From positions 21,368-85,367 of the forward strand of contig CAZVYQ010000007.1 in NCBI GenBank assembly GCA_964631375.1: DNA of 64,000 bases, in the 5' to 3' direction. The DNA is from JAAYYM01 sp964631375. GTDB taxonomy: Bacteria; Bacillota; Clostridia; Lachnospirales; Lachnospiraceae. This document shows, one piece after another, positions 18,294-27,716 of the stretch. The position numbers and the translations under genes were made by a program. Position 1 is the stretch's first letter; each line of letters opens with the position of its first letter. Below the pieces are notes generated by a model. That model made no database searches. It was not told the DNA's origin and saw only the letters and a program-made list of their open reading frames with translations.

Positions 18294-19253
18294 ATGAAGT
18301 ATTTTATTACCGGCGGTGCCGGATTTATTGGTTCCAATATGACGGACAGGCTGTTGTCTGAACCGGAAAATGAGGTCGTGGTATATGACAGTCTGGTAAC
18401 AGGTAGGATGGAGTTTTTGGAGGAAGCACAGAAAAGCGACAGATTTACTCTGGTTCAGGGTGACACACAGGATCTCGATGCACTCACAAAGGCAATGAAG
18501 GGCTGTGAATTTGTTTTCCATTTTGCCGCCAATGCAGATGTTCGTATGGGCTGTGAGCATCCACGTAAGGATTTGGAGCAGAATACGATCGCTACCTATA
18601 ATGTTTTGGAGGCAATGCGGGCAAACGGAATCAAGAGAATCGGATTTTCTTCTACAGGTTCAGTTTATGGTGAAGCAGAGGTCATTCCTACACCGGAAAA
18701 TGCACCCTTTCCTATCCAAACCTCATTATACGGAGCATCTAAGTTGGCATGTGAGGGGTTGATTGCGGCGTATGCAGAGGGCTTTGGATTCCAGGCATAT
18801 ATCTTCCGTTTTGTTTCGATTTTGGGAGAACGTTATACACATGGTCATGTATTTGACTTTATCAAGAAATTGAATACAGATCCTACGAAGCTGCATGTAT
18901 TGGGAAATGGAAAGCAGAGAAAGTCTTATCTGTATGTGAAGGACTGTATGGAAGCGATTCTGACAGTTGTTCGTAATACAAATGAAAAGGTCAACATCTA
19001 TAACCTTGGAACAGACGAGTATTGTGAAGTAAATGATTCTATCGGTTGGATTACTGGTAAGCTGGGTCTGACACCGGAACTTGAGTATGAGGGTGGCGAA
19101 CGTGGCTGGATCGGAGATAATCCATTTATTTATCTGGATACCAAAAAGGTTCGTTCACTTGGGTGGAAACCCAAATACAGTATTTCTGAAGGCGTTGTAA
19201 AGACAGTGGAGTACCTGCAGGCTAATCCATGGGTATTTTCAAGAGAAGATTAG
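18294..19253 (+). CDS. NAD-dependent sugar nucleotide epimerase/dehydratase
   Basis: An extended short-chain dehydrogenase of 319 residues. The ATG at 18294 directly follows the upstream stop and has AAGGAG ahead of it. A Rossmann motif GGAGFIG (7-13) and the catalytic YGASK (Tyr146, Lys150) are present. Overall it resembles UDP-glucose 4-epimerase-type enzymes. In this operon it may epimerise or dehydrate a GDP-heptose intermediate, or act on a UDP-sugar; sequence does not settle which. Confidence 0.85.
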   Translation: MKYFITGGAGFIGSNMTDRLLSEPENEVVVYDSLVTGRMEFLEEAQKSDRFTLVQGDTQDLDALTKAMKGCEFVFHFAANADVRMGCEHPRKDLEQNTIATYNVLEAMRANGIKRIGFSSTGSVYGEAEVIPTPENAPFPIQTSLYGASKLACEGLIAAYAEGFGFQAYIFRFVSILGERYTHGHVFDFIKKLNTDPTKLHVLGNGKQRKSYLYVKDCMEAILTVVRNTNEKVNIYNLGTDEYCEVNDSIGWITGKLGLTPELEYEGGERGWIGDNPFIYLDTKKVRSLGWKPKYSISEGVVKTVEYLQANPWVFSRED

Positions 19254-19314
19254 TTTCTGTTTGAAGGAAAATCAATTCAATCAGTGAGAAAATAGTTAAA
19301 AGGAGACAAATGAA

Positions 19315-20289
19315 ATGATAATCGCACGCAGTCCACTTAGAATTTCACTTGGCGGAGGTGGAACAGATCTGCCTTCCTACTATGAAAAGCATGAGGGATT
19401 TTTGATTTCAGCTGCCATCGATAAATATGTTTATATTACGCTGCATCAGACATTTGATCAGGAGATTTTATTAAAATATTCAAAATATGAAAAGGTACAA
19501 TCGGTTGATGAGGTACAGCATCCTATCATAAGAGAGGCTTTAAGAATGCTGAATATCACGAGCCCGAATTTGGAGATTTGTTCTATGGCAGACATTCCGG
19601 CAGGAACAGGTCTTGGTTCTTCGAGCAGCTTTACAACTGCTTTGCTGCGTGCCTTACATTCCATGAATGGAAATATTGTCAGCACTAGGACTTTAGCAGA
19701 AGAGGCTTGTGAGATCGAGATGAATCGTCTGCATGAGCCGATTGGAAAGCAAGATCAATATATCGCTGCTTATGGTGGTATTACCTGTATGAATTTCCAC
19801 AAGGATGGGTATGTATGGGTGGATCCGCTCAACATTTCAAAGGAAACCATGTATAATCTAGAGGATAATCTGTGTCTATATTTTACGGGCTTTTCACGTT
19901 CTGCCGGTAGCATTCTGGCTGAGCAGGATAAAAAGAGCAAGGAAATGGACGCTGAAATGATCAAGAATCTGGATTATGTCAAGGATATGGGATATCAGAG
20001 CAAGGCGGCATTTGAGAAGGGTGATCTGGATACATTTGCCGATATCATGAATGTTCATTGGCAGTATAAGAAAAAGCGTTCCGGCGGTATGAGCAATCCG
20101 CAGATTGATGAGTGGTATGATCTTGCCCTGAAGAATGGCGCTATGGGTGGCAAGATGATCGGTGCCGGCGGTGGTGGATTTTTAATGTTCTACGCAAAGG
20201 ACAAGATTAAGCTTCGTAAAGCATTGAGTCATACAGGTATGTCAGAGGTCAGATTCAGATTTGAAAAGGAAGGATCCAAGATCTTATGA
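19315..20289 (+). CDS. hddA: D-glycero-alpha-D-manno-heptose 7-phosphate kinase (GHMP family)
   Basis: A 324-residue GHMP kinase with SLGGGGTDLP (11-20), the ATP loop PAGTGLGSSSSFT (95-107) and the third motif GAGGGGFLMFY near 288. GGGGTDLP is typical of HddA-type sugar-1-kinases. It phosphorylates C1 of D-glycero-D-manno-heptose 7-phosphate, giving the 1,7-bisphosphate of the alpha series. AAAGGAG precedes the ATG. Its stop overlaps the next start by 4 bp, implying translational coupling with the following two enzymatic steps. Confidence 0.9.
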   Translation: MIIARSPLRISLGGGGTDLPSYYEKHEGFLISAAIDKYVYITLHQTFDQEILLKYSKYEKVQSVDEVQHPIIREALRMLNITSPNLEICSMADIPAGTGLGSSSSFTTALLRALHSMNGNIVSTRTLAEEACEIEMNRLHEPIGKQDQYIAAYGGITCMNFHKDGYVWVDPLNISKETMYNLEDNLCLYFTGFSRSAGSILAEQDKKSKEMDAEMIKNLDYVKDMGYQSKAAFEKGDLDTFADIMNVHWQYKKKRSGGMSNPQIDEWYDLALKNGAMGGKMIGAGGGGFLMFYAKDKIKLRKALSHTGMSEVRFRFEKEGSKIL

Positions 20290-21602
20290 TAAAGCCGGAA
20301 GATATGCAGGTAGTGGTTCTTATGGGAGGCTTGGGAACCAGATTGAAGGAGTTTACTGCAGACAAGCCGAAATCCCTTGTTGAGGTAGAGGGAAAACCAT
20401 TCTTTGACTATCAGTTAGATCTGATGCAGCTATGGGGCTTTCGTAAGTTTGTTTTTCTGATTGGCTATCGTGCAAACATGATAGAAGATCACTATGGAGA
20501 CGGTTCTGACAGAGGCATTTCCATTCAATATTGTTATGACGGCGAGGAACTGCTTGGAACAGGCGGTGCAGTCAGACGTGCCTATGATTTGCTGGAGGAA
20601 GATTTTATCCTGATGTATGGGGATTCCTTCATGGACATTGATTTTGACGAAACCCTATATCGTTATGACAAGGGAAAACAGAACGGTATGCAGGGACTGA
20701 TGACGGTTCTGAAGAACAATAATCAGTTTGACAAGAGCAATGCGGTTGTACGAGATGGACAGCTTGTTTTATATGACAAGCATCACCCGACTCCTGAGAT
20801 GGATTATATAGATTATGGAATCTGTATCTACGAGAAGCAGTTGTTTGCAGGCTATCAGGCAGGATGTAAGTTTGATGTGGCCGAGGTGCAGCATCAATTG
20901 TCTGTGAGTGGAAAAATGGTTGCACATGTTGTAACAAAAAGATTTTATGAGATCGGAAGTCCCGCATCTTTGGCAGAGTTTAAGGGATATGTCAGAAGAC
21001 GTTTGTTGGAAGAGCATCCCGCAGTTTTTTTAGATCGAGATGGCGTGATCAATGAGATTGTTTTCAATGAAGACGCAGAGCAGATGGATTCTCCCTTGAG
21101 GATCTCGGAGTTTCAATTGCTTCCGAGAGCAATTGAGGCGATTCGTATGATTCGGGAAAAGGGTTATTATATTTTCATTGTAACCAATCAGCCTGCAGCA
21201 GCAAAAGGGAAGGTATCCCTGACTGGGCTCTATGATATCAATACACATTTTGTGAATCTGTTAAAGGAACAGGGAACAGAGGTAGATGATATCTTTATGT
21301 GTCCGCATTTTACGAAGAAGCTGCCGATGGCAAAGGAAGAGTTTCTGATTCAGGAATGCGATTGCAGAAAACCCAAGCCTGGGTTATTATATAAAGCAAA
21401 GAGAAAGTATCATCTGGACTGGGAGAACTCTTATATGGTCGGAGATTCCTATACAGATGTGGCAGCAGGTCAGGCGGCGGGAGTGAAGACGGTATTTATC
21501 GGCGGGTTCAAGTGCGATACCTGTAAACGTCTTGACGGCAAGCAGCCGGATGAGATCATGAAAGATATTTATGCCTTCGCGGAATATTTACCGCAGGCTT
21601 AG
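20286..21602 (+). CDS. Fused heptose-1-phosphate guanylyltransferase (HddC-like) and heptose bisphosphate phosphatase (GmhB-like)
   Basis: A 438-residue bifunctional protein. Residues 1-235 form a sugar-phosphate nucleotidyltransferase (LMGGLGTRLKEFTADKPK near 12-29), matching HddC. Residues about 246-435 form a HAD phosphatase of the histidinol-phosphatase/GmhB type with FLDRDGVIN (Asp250, Asp252), VTNQPAA, a zinc-site pattern CPHF...ECDCRKPKPG and the GDSYTD motif. It would remove the C7 phosphate and then attach GMP at C1. The reactions run in reverse order to the domains. In most species these are separate genes; fusions are known for related heptose enzymes. ATGA overlap with hddA. Confidence 0.88.
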   Translation: MIKPEDMQVVVLMGGLGTRLKEFTADKPKSLVEVEGKPFFDYQLDLMQLWGFRKFVFLIGYRANMIEDHYGDGSDRGISIQYCYDGEELLGTGGAVRRAYDLLEEDFILMYGDSFMDIDFDETLYRYDKGKQNGMQGLMTVLKNNNQFDKSNAVVRDGQLVLYDKHHPTPEMDYIDYGICIYEKQLFAGYQAGCKFDVAEVQHQLSVSGKMVAHVVTKRFYEIGSPASLAEFKGYVRRRLLEEHPAVFLDRDGVINEIVFNEDAEQMDSPLRISEFQLLPRAIEAIRMIREKGYYIFIVTNQPAAAKGKVSLTGLYDINTHFVNLLKEQGTEVDDIFMCPHFTKKLPMAKEEFLIQECDCRKPKPGLLYKAKRKYHLDWENSYMVGDSYTDVAAGQAAGVKTVFIGGFKCDTCKRLDGKQPDEIMKDIYAFAEYLPQA

Positions 21603-21677
21603 ATATACTCGGATGATAAAAAGATACATCCGAAGCAATATGTCTTGTTTGTGCGAAGAGAAAAGGAGGAAGCAAAT

Positions 21678-22241
21678 ATGGACACAAAGGCTTACATTGA
21701 GCAGTACCTGAAGGAAACACAGGAGATCGTTGAAACAGTTTCCAAAGAGGAGATCGAGAAGGGTATCGAGATCCTGAAGGCAACAAAGAGTAATGGAGGA
21801 CGTTTATTTATCCTTGGTGTAGGAGGAAGTGCGGCTAATGCATCTCATGCCGTGAATGATTTTCGTAAATTAGGCGGCATCGAAACCTATGCACCGACAG
21901 ACAATGTATCGGAACTGACAGCCAGAACCAATGATGAGGGTTGGGAGACTACCTTTACGGAATGGCTGAAGATTTCAAGAATCTGTGCTCAGGATACAAT
22001 CATGGTGTTCTCAGTAGGCGGAGGCAGCGAGACTACGTCCCTTAATATAGTCAATGCACTGAAGCTGGGTAAGGAAAAGGGTGCAAAGATCATTTCCATC
22101 GTATCGCGTACAGGCGGTTATGCAAAACAGGTATCAGATTCCTGCGTTTTAATTCCGGTAGTGGCCGAAGAGAGAATCACACCACATGCCGAGGGCTGGC
22201 AGGGAGTTGTATGGCACTTGATGGTAAACGCAATCAGATAA
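21678..22241 (+). CDS. gmhA: Sedoheptulose 7-phosphate isomerase (SIS domain)
   Basis: The ATG at 21678 is chosen because AAAAGGAGGA ends 7 nt upstream; a longer in-frame extension to 21645 has no such site. It is a 187-residue SIS protein with LGVGGSAANASHAVNDFRKLGG, where the last helix gives the usual GmhA substrate contacts, FSVGGGSETTSLN, and a C-terminal EERITPHAEG...WHLMV. It converts sedoheptulose 7-phosphate to D-glycero-D-manno-heptose 7-phosphate, the first committed step. The length is normal. Confidence 0.92.
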   Translation: MDTKAYIEQYLKETQEIVETVSKEEIEKGIEILKATKSNGGRLFILGVGGSAANASHAVNDFRKLGGIETYAPTDNVSELTARTNDEGWETTFTEWLKISRICAQDTIMVFSVGGGSETTSLNIVNALKLGKEKGAKIISIVSRTGGYAKQVSDSCVLIPVVAEERITPHAEGWQGVVWHLMVNAIR

Positions 22242-22259
22242 CCGATGGAGGATGAACAG

Positions 22260-22979
22260 ATGCAATTTGAAGACTTGAAGATTAAAGTATTTGCAGACGG
22301 TGCAGATATTGAAGGGATGAAAGAGGAATACAAAAAAGGTTTTGTGACCGGGTTTACCACAAATCCTACTCTGATGAAAAAAGCAGGCGTTAAGGATTAT
22401 GTGACCTTTGCAAAAGAGGTTGTGAAGGAGATTCCCAATCTCCCGATTTCACTTGAAGTATTTGCAGATGATTTTGAGACAATGGAACAGGAAGCAAAAG
22501 TCATTGCTGCTCTTGGAGAGAATGTATACATCAAGATTCCGATTACTAATTCCAAGGGAGAATCAAGCATTCCATTGATTAAGAAACTGTCAGCCAAGGG
22601 ATATCAGTTGAATGTAACAGCAATTATGACACTTGATCAGGTTCGGGCAACAGTCGATGCATTTGCAGACGGAACCAAGAATGTAGTTTCTGTATTTGCA
22701 GGACGAGTACTGGATACCGGAGTAGATGCAATGCCTCTGATGAAAGAAACAGCAGCCATCTGCAAGACGAAACCGGGAACAGAATCACTCTGGGCAAGCT
22801 GTCGTGAGGTATACAATATCATTCAGGCAGATCAATGTGGTGTGGATATCATTACTGTTACCAATGCGATTTTAGCAAAACTGCCGATGCTGGGCAAGGA
22901 TTTAACAAAACTATCGCTTGAAACTGTTCAGATGTTTGTAAACGATGGAAAGAGTCTTGGGTTCTCGATCTTGTCTTAA
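22260..22979 (+). CDS. Transaldolase (TalC/FSA-like small form)
   Basis: The ATG at 22260 is preferred: GGAGG (22247-22251) lies 8 nt upstream, whereas the in-frame ATG at 22245 overlaps the site. The 239-residue TIM-barrel protein carries TTNPTLMKK (33-41) and VYIKIP with the Schiff-base Lys92, then LNVTAIMT and VSVFAGRVLDTG, all family signatures. Transaldolase forms sedoheptulose 7-phosphate, the GmhA substrate, so it can be read as a dedicated supply enzyme. A fructose-6-phosphate aldolase activity is the alternative for this subfamily. Last gene of the operon. Confidence 0.88.
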   Translation: MQFEDLKIKVFADGADIEGMKEEYKKGFVTGFTTNPTLMKKAGVKDYVTFAKEVVKEIPNLPISLEVFADDFETMEQEAKVIAALGENVYIKIPITNSKGESSIPLIKKLSAKGYQLNVTAIMTLDQVRATVDAFADGTKNVVSVFAGRVLDTGVDAMPLMKETAAICKTKPGTESLWASCREVYNIIQADQCGVDIITVTNAILAKLPMLGKDLTKLSLETVQMFVNDGKSLGFSILS

Positions 22980-23001
22980 TGAGTTGAGTGATTAGATAAA
23001 T

Positions 23002-23039
23002 GGAGTGGAAGTGTAACTTTGAGCTTACCACTCCTTTTT
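23002..23039 (+). terminator. Rho-independent terminator of the heptose operon
   Basis: GGAGTGG (23002-23008) pairs with CCACTCC (23028-23034). Weaker AG/CT pairing continues inside, and TTTTT follows. It lies 22 bp after the transaldolase stop. Confidence 0.8.
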
Positions 23040-23119
23040 ACTATATAAAATTTCATGCCGTAATAATCCACAGAGATCATACGCAGAGTTTTACAGGGAG
23101 AAGTGGAGGATATGTTATT

Positions 23120-23824
23120 ATGAGTGCTTTTGTTGAACTAAAGGATGTCAGAAAGACCTATCAAATGGGAGAGATCGTGATCCATGCAGTAGATGGAATT
23201 GATTTTGAGATTACGAAGGGTGAGTTTGTAGTCATTGTAGGTCCATCCGGAGCAGGTAAGACGACGGTCTTGAATATCTTGGGTGGAATGGATACCTGTA
23301 CGAGTGGCTCCATCATTGTAGATGGATCTGTGATCAGTGATTACACCAAAAGACAACTGACAACTTATCGCCGTGATGATATTGGTTTTGTGTTTCAATT
23401 CTACAATCTGGTTCAAAATCTGACGGCACTGGAAAATGTAGAATTGGCATTACAGATCAGCAAGAATCCGTTGGATGCAGAAATGGTTTTGAGAGAGGTG
23501 GGGCTGGAAGATCGAATGGGGAATTTCCCTGCACAACTATCGGGTGGAGAACAACAGCGAGTTGCGATTGCCAGAGCACTTGCCAAGAATCCGAAGCTGC
23601 TGCTCTGCGACGAACCGACAGGTGCACTGGATTATAGTACAGGTAAATCAATCTTAAAACTTTTACAGGATACATGCCGTGAGAAGGGAATGACAGTGAT
23701 CGTCATCACACATAACTCTGCCATCGCACCGATTGCTGACAGGATGATTAAGGTTAAAAACGGTAAGGTTAGTTCTGTAACACTCAATGAGCATCCGGTA
23801 TCGATTGATACAATTGAATGGTAA
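23120..23824 (+). CDS. ABC transporter ATP-binding protein (MacB/LolD type)
   Basis: A 234-residue ATPase; the ATG at 23120 has GGAGGA 9 nt upstream. Walker A GPSGAGKTT (41-49), signature LSGGEQQRVAIARAL, Walker B LLLCDEPTGALD and the H-loop VITHN are intact. The family drives FtsX-type permeases that work by mechanotransmission, often in export or antimicrobial-peptide resistance. The permease gene follows after 6 bp. The cargo is unknown. Confidence 0.92.
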   Translation: MSAFVELKDVRKTYQMGEIVIHAVDGIDFEITKGEFVVIVGPSGAGKTTVLNILGGMDTCTSGSIIVDGSVISDYTKRQLTTYRRDDIGFVFQFYNLVQNLTALENVELALQISKNPLDAEMVLREVGLEDRMGNFPAQLSGGEQQRVAIARALAKNPKLLLCDEPTGALDYSTGKSILKLLQDTCREKGMTVIVITHNSAIAPIADRMIKVKNGKVSSVTLNEHPVSIDTIEW

Positions 23825-23830
23825 GGATTT

Positions 23831-26466
23831 ATGAAGAAAAAAGCACTTCGAAAAGATTTTTATATGGAGATCAAAAAAAGCCTGAATCGATTTTTTTCTA
23901 TATTTCTAATCGTTGCTCTTGGTGTGGCTTTTTTTTCAGGTGTTCGTGCGACGCAACCGGATATGCAGATGTCTGCCGATGCATTCTATGATCAGAGTAT
24001 GCTCATGGACATCCGTGTATTGAGTGAGCTTGGTATGACAGAGGGAGATCTCGAAGCTATCTCACAAATAAGAGGTGTGAAGCACGTCATGCCCTCTTTT
24101 TCACAGGATGTGTTGTGTGACACAGATTCATCACAACTGGTAGTGAAGTTAATGTCTGTTCCGGATAAACTGAATCTGATTAGCATACGAGAGGGAAGAC
24201 TACCGGAGCAATCAGGTGAATGTCTGGCAGATCATGAATTCATAGCATCAACAGGTTATCAAATCGGTGACAGCTTTACTGTGAAATCAGGCACAGAGGA
24301 TGCGACAGAGGATATTTTAAATCAGAATACCTACACAATCGTAGGTATTGGAAGTACTTCTTATTATTTGTCCTTTGAACGTGGGAGCAGCCCAATTGGG
24401 AGTGGCGATGTAGACAGTTTTTTGATTCTGGTGCCGGAGGATTTTAATCAGGAGGTCTATTCAGAACTTTATATATCGGTTCAAGGGGCTGATGCACTGC
24501 TCAGTTATTCAGATGAATATGATGATCTGATCGAGAAGGTTACGGATCAGATAGAAGCGATTGCTGATGTACGCTGTGAGATTCGATATCAGGATGTAGT
24601 GACAGAGGCAAATGATAAGATAGCGGACGGCGAAGCTGAGATTGCAGATGGTGAACGTAAGGTGGCGGATGCAGAGCAGGAACTACAGGATGCTGACAGG
24701 ATCGGTGCCATTGGAGAAGTATTTCCGCTGATTTTTTTCCTGGTAGCCGCACTTGTGTCGTTGACTACAATGACCAGAATGGTGGAGGAGGAACGTACGC
24801 AGATCGGGACTCTGAAGGCACTCGGGTACAGCAATCTGAGTATCGCAGCAAAGTATCTGGTCTACGCACTTTCGGCAAGTCTTTTTGGAAGCCTGTTTGG
24901 ACTTGTAGTTGGACAGAAGGTTTTACCACCTACGATCATCAGTGCCTATGCTATATTATATGATAACCTGCCGGTCGTCGTGGCTCCTTTGAACTTAAAG
25001 TATTCCGTTACTTCAACCGTTGCAGCGGTGTTGTGTACGACGTTGGCAACATTACTTGCCTGTTATAAGGAACTATTGGCATCGCCTGCAGTTTTGNNNN
25101 NNNNNNNNNNNNNNNNNNNNNNNNNNNNNNNNNNNNNNNNNNNNNNNNNNNNNNNNNNNNNNNNNNNNNNNNNNNNNNNNNNNNNNNNNNNNNNNNGTTG
25201 GCAACATTACTTGCCTGTTATAAGGAACTATTGGCATCGCCTGCAGTTTTGATGCGACCTGTCGCTCCAAAAGCAGGAAAACGAGTATTGCTGGAACGTG
25301 TGACTATTATATGGAAGCATTTGAATTTTACTCAAAAGTCAACGATACGTAATCTGATCCGATATCGTAAGAGATTTTTCATGACGGTGTTTGGAATCGG
25401 AGGCTGTATGGCACTGCTATTGGTTGGATTCGGACTCAAGGATTCAATCAATGCGATTGGGCAACTTCAGTTTGGTGTGGTTCGTTTTTATGATGCCGAG
25501 ATTACCATTGAGGAAGATGCTACCGATGTTGAAAAGGAAGAACTGTATCGAACACTTTTATCTGATAGCAGAGTAGAGGAGCAGATGTATGGAAAGCAGC
25601 TTGCCGTAGATATCAGAGCCAATAACACAACGAAAAGCGGATATCTGGTCATACCGGAAAACAAGGAGACAATCAGTGACTTCATTACTCTTCGTGATCG
25701 CGTTACACATGAACCCTATTCCATGGATGATGAAGGTGTTGTGATTACAGAGAAACTGGCAACACTTCTAAAGGTCAAGAAGGGTGATACCATTACCTTA
25801 AAGGAAGACGAAACCTCAGATATTCAAGTAGCAGTATCTGAAATAACGGAAAATTACTATATGCATTATATCTATATGAGCCAGTCTTTATATGAAAAGC
25901 TGTATCACCAACCGATTGCATATAATCAGATTTTCATGAATAATGTCAAAAACGATGAAGTAACTGAGACTGCTATGGGAACAGATTACATGGAGATGGA
26001 TTCAGTTGCAGGAATCAAATTTTACAGAGGTATGGCAGAACGGATTCACGATATGCTGAAAAGTATGGATACCATCATTTGGGTTTTGGTAGTTTCTGCT
26101 GCCATGTTAGCTTTTGTTGTACTATATAATTTGAATAATATCAATGTGAATGAGCGTAAACGAGAGCTTGCAACACTCAAGGTGCTGGGCTTCTATGACG
26201 GTGAGGTCAGCAGCTATGTCAATCGTGAAAACGTGATATTAACAGTACTGGGAGCGGCGGTTGGACTCCTTCTTGGACTTATCATGCATCATTTTGTCAT
26301 CATAACCGCAGAGATCGATCTGATGATGTTTGGACGCGATATCAATCCGATCAGCTATGTTTACAGCATTTTTCTCACCTTTGCTTTTTCAATTATTGTG
26401 AACTTCGTCATGTTCTTTAAGCTTCGCAGAATTGATATGATAGAATCCCTGAAAAGTGTAGAATAG
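23831..26466 (+). CDS. FtsX/MacB-type ABC transporter permease, interrupted by an artificial scaffold gap
   Basis: The N-terminal part (23831-25096) has a membrane helix (IFLIVALGVAFFSGV) and a large external domain. A short charged coiled-coil stretch (ADGEAEIADGERKVADAEQ) and three membrane helices of an FtsX domain (TRMVEEERTQIGTLKALGY) follow. The C-terminal part (25197-26466) has another helix, a second external domain and a second FtsX domain (NERKRELATLKVLGF). The 100-N run and duplicated 55-bp flank shift the frame by 155 bp. Removing the Ns and one flank copy gives 2481 bp, a continuous 826-residue permease. The broken frame is therefore not biological. The coiled coil is much shorter than in many relatives. 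Confidence 0.85.
25042..25251. repeat. Identical 55-bp ends flanking a scaffold gap
   Basis: Positions 25042-25096 and 25197-25251 are identical over 55 bp and abut the N run on either side. This is the pattern of two contig ends overlapping by one k-mer and joined with a fixed-size gap. It is not a biological direct repeat. Confidence 0.9.
25097..25196. other. Scaffold gap of exactly 100 N
   Basis: One hundred consecutive undetermined bases, the conventional placeholder for a gap of unknown size. The identical flanks indicate its true size is negative (a 55-bp overlap). Confidence 0.97.
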
Positions 26467-26535
26467 GCGAATTTTCGGCAATTCTTAACAAAAAATAAAA
26501 TAAATATGAAATAGTGAAATTGTTGGGAATATCAC

Positions 26536-26564
26536 TTGACAAAGAAAAAGTCGAGTGGTATTTT
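26536..26564 (+). promoter_or_regulatory. Sigma-A promoter of the hrcA heat-shock operon
   Basis: A perfect -35 TTGACA (26536-26541), a 17-bp spacer and the -10 TATTTT (26559-26564). Transcription would start just ahead of or at the CIRCE operator. Confidence 0.85.
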
Positions 26565-26576
26565 ATTGGTAGAGTG

Positions 26577-26603
26577 TTAGCACTCTACTCGAGCGAGTGC
26601 TAA
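26577..26603. promoter_or_regulatory. CIRCE operator (HrcA binding site)
   Basis: TTAGCACTC (26577-26585), a 9-nt spacer and GAGTGCTAA (26595-26603) exactly match the CIRCE consensus. HrcA bound here represses the operon that starts with its own gene. The site is 22 bp before the hrcA ATG. Confidence 0.97.
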
Positions 26604-26625
26604 CAAACATAAAGGATGTGAAGGA

Positions 26626-27684
26626 ATGGCAGATCTCGGAATTGAAATGAAGCTGGATGAGAGGAAGAAGAATATTTTATTTGCCATCATCCGAAACTAT
26701 TTGGAAACAGGAGAACCGGTTGGCTCCAGAACGATTTCCAAGTATGAGGGCTTAAATTTAAGCTCGGCAACCATCCGAAATGAAATGGCAGATCTCGAGG
26801 AACTTGGTTATATCATGCAGCCGCATACGTCAGCGGGACGTATTCCATCCGACAAAGGGTATCGATTTTATGTAGATGCCATGATGGAGGATAAGGAGCA
26901 GGAAGTCAATGAAATGAAGGAAGTGCTGTTAGAGAAAGCAGATAAGATGGAAAGCCTTCTCAAGCAGGTAGCAAAGGTACTGGCAACCAATACGAATTAT
27001 GCAACCATGATTTCTTCGCCGCAGTATCATCACAGTAAACTGAAGTTTACACAGCTGTCCAGAGTCAGTGAAAATCAGATTCTTGCAGTTATAGTAGTTG
27101 AGGGTAACATCATCAAAAATGAAATGATTACGGTTGAAGAACCACTGGATGATGAAACACTGCTGAAGTTGAATATTTTATTAAACAGCAATTTAAACGG
27201 TTTGAGCATCGATGAGATTAATCTCGGTATCATATCAAAGATGAAAGAACAGGCAGGAATACACAGTGATCTGGTAGGCAGTGTGATTGATGCCGTCGGA
27301 GATGCAATCAAGGCAGACGAGGATCTTGAAATCTACACGAGTGGAACCAACAATATATTTAAATATCCTGAACTTTCGGATAATCAAAGAGCCAGCGAGA
27401 TCATCTCGGCATTTGAAGAAAAGATTCAGTTGACTGATTTGGTACATGAGACTCTTGCAAAACAAGAAGGCGAAGGTAATAAAGGAATACAGGTATACAT
27501 CGGAAGTGAAACACCAATTCAAAATATGAAGGACTGTTCAGTTGTAACGGCAACCTATGAATTAGAGGAAGGTGTACAGGGAACGATAGGAATTATCGGA
27601 CCGAAGAGAATGGACTATGACAAGGTAGTTTCAACACTCAAATCACTGACGAATCAATTGGATACATTATATAAGAAGACATGA
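26626..27684 (+). CDS. hrcA: Heat-inducible transcription repressor HrcA
   Basis: A 352-residue repressor. An N-terminal winged helix (MKLDERKKNILFAIIRNYLE, then TGEPVGSRT and LSSATIRNEMADLEELG) precedes the GAF-like dimer domain typical of HrcA, with PHTSAGRIPSDKGYR between them. It binds CIRCE and depends on GroE for activity in known cases. First gene of hrcA-grpE-dnaK-dnaJ, directly behind its own operator. Confidence 0.97.
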   Translation: MADLGIEMKLDERKKNILFAIIRNYLETGEPVGSRTISKYEGLNLSSATIRNEMADLEELGYIMQPHTSAGRIPSDKGYRFYVDAMMEDKEQEVNEMKEVLLEKADKMESLLKQVAKVLATNTNYATMISSPQYHHSKLKFTQLSRVSENQILAVIVVEGNIIKNEMITVEEPLDDETLLKLNILLNSNLNGLSIDEINLGIISKMKEQAGIHSDLVGSVIDAVGDAIKADEDLEIYTSGTNNIFKYPELSDNQRASEIISAFEEKIQLTDLVHETLAKQEGEGNKGIQVYIGSETPIQNMKDCSVVTATYELEEGVQGTIGIIGPKRMDYDKVVSTLKSLTNQLDTLYKKT

Positions 27685-27716
27685 CGGATAGAGTCATACG
27701 AAAGGAGACATAGAAA

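Noticed and set aside
23831..26466. Frameshifted permease pseudogene or two half genes
   Set aside because: The break coincides with the 100-N run and duplicated 55-bp flanks; removing them restores the frame.
26466..26535. Terminator after the ABC permease
   Set aside because: Only a 5-bp GAATT/AATTC stem is visible with no T-run; too weak to call.
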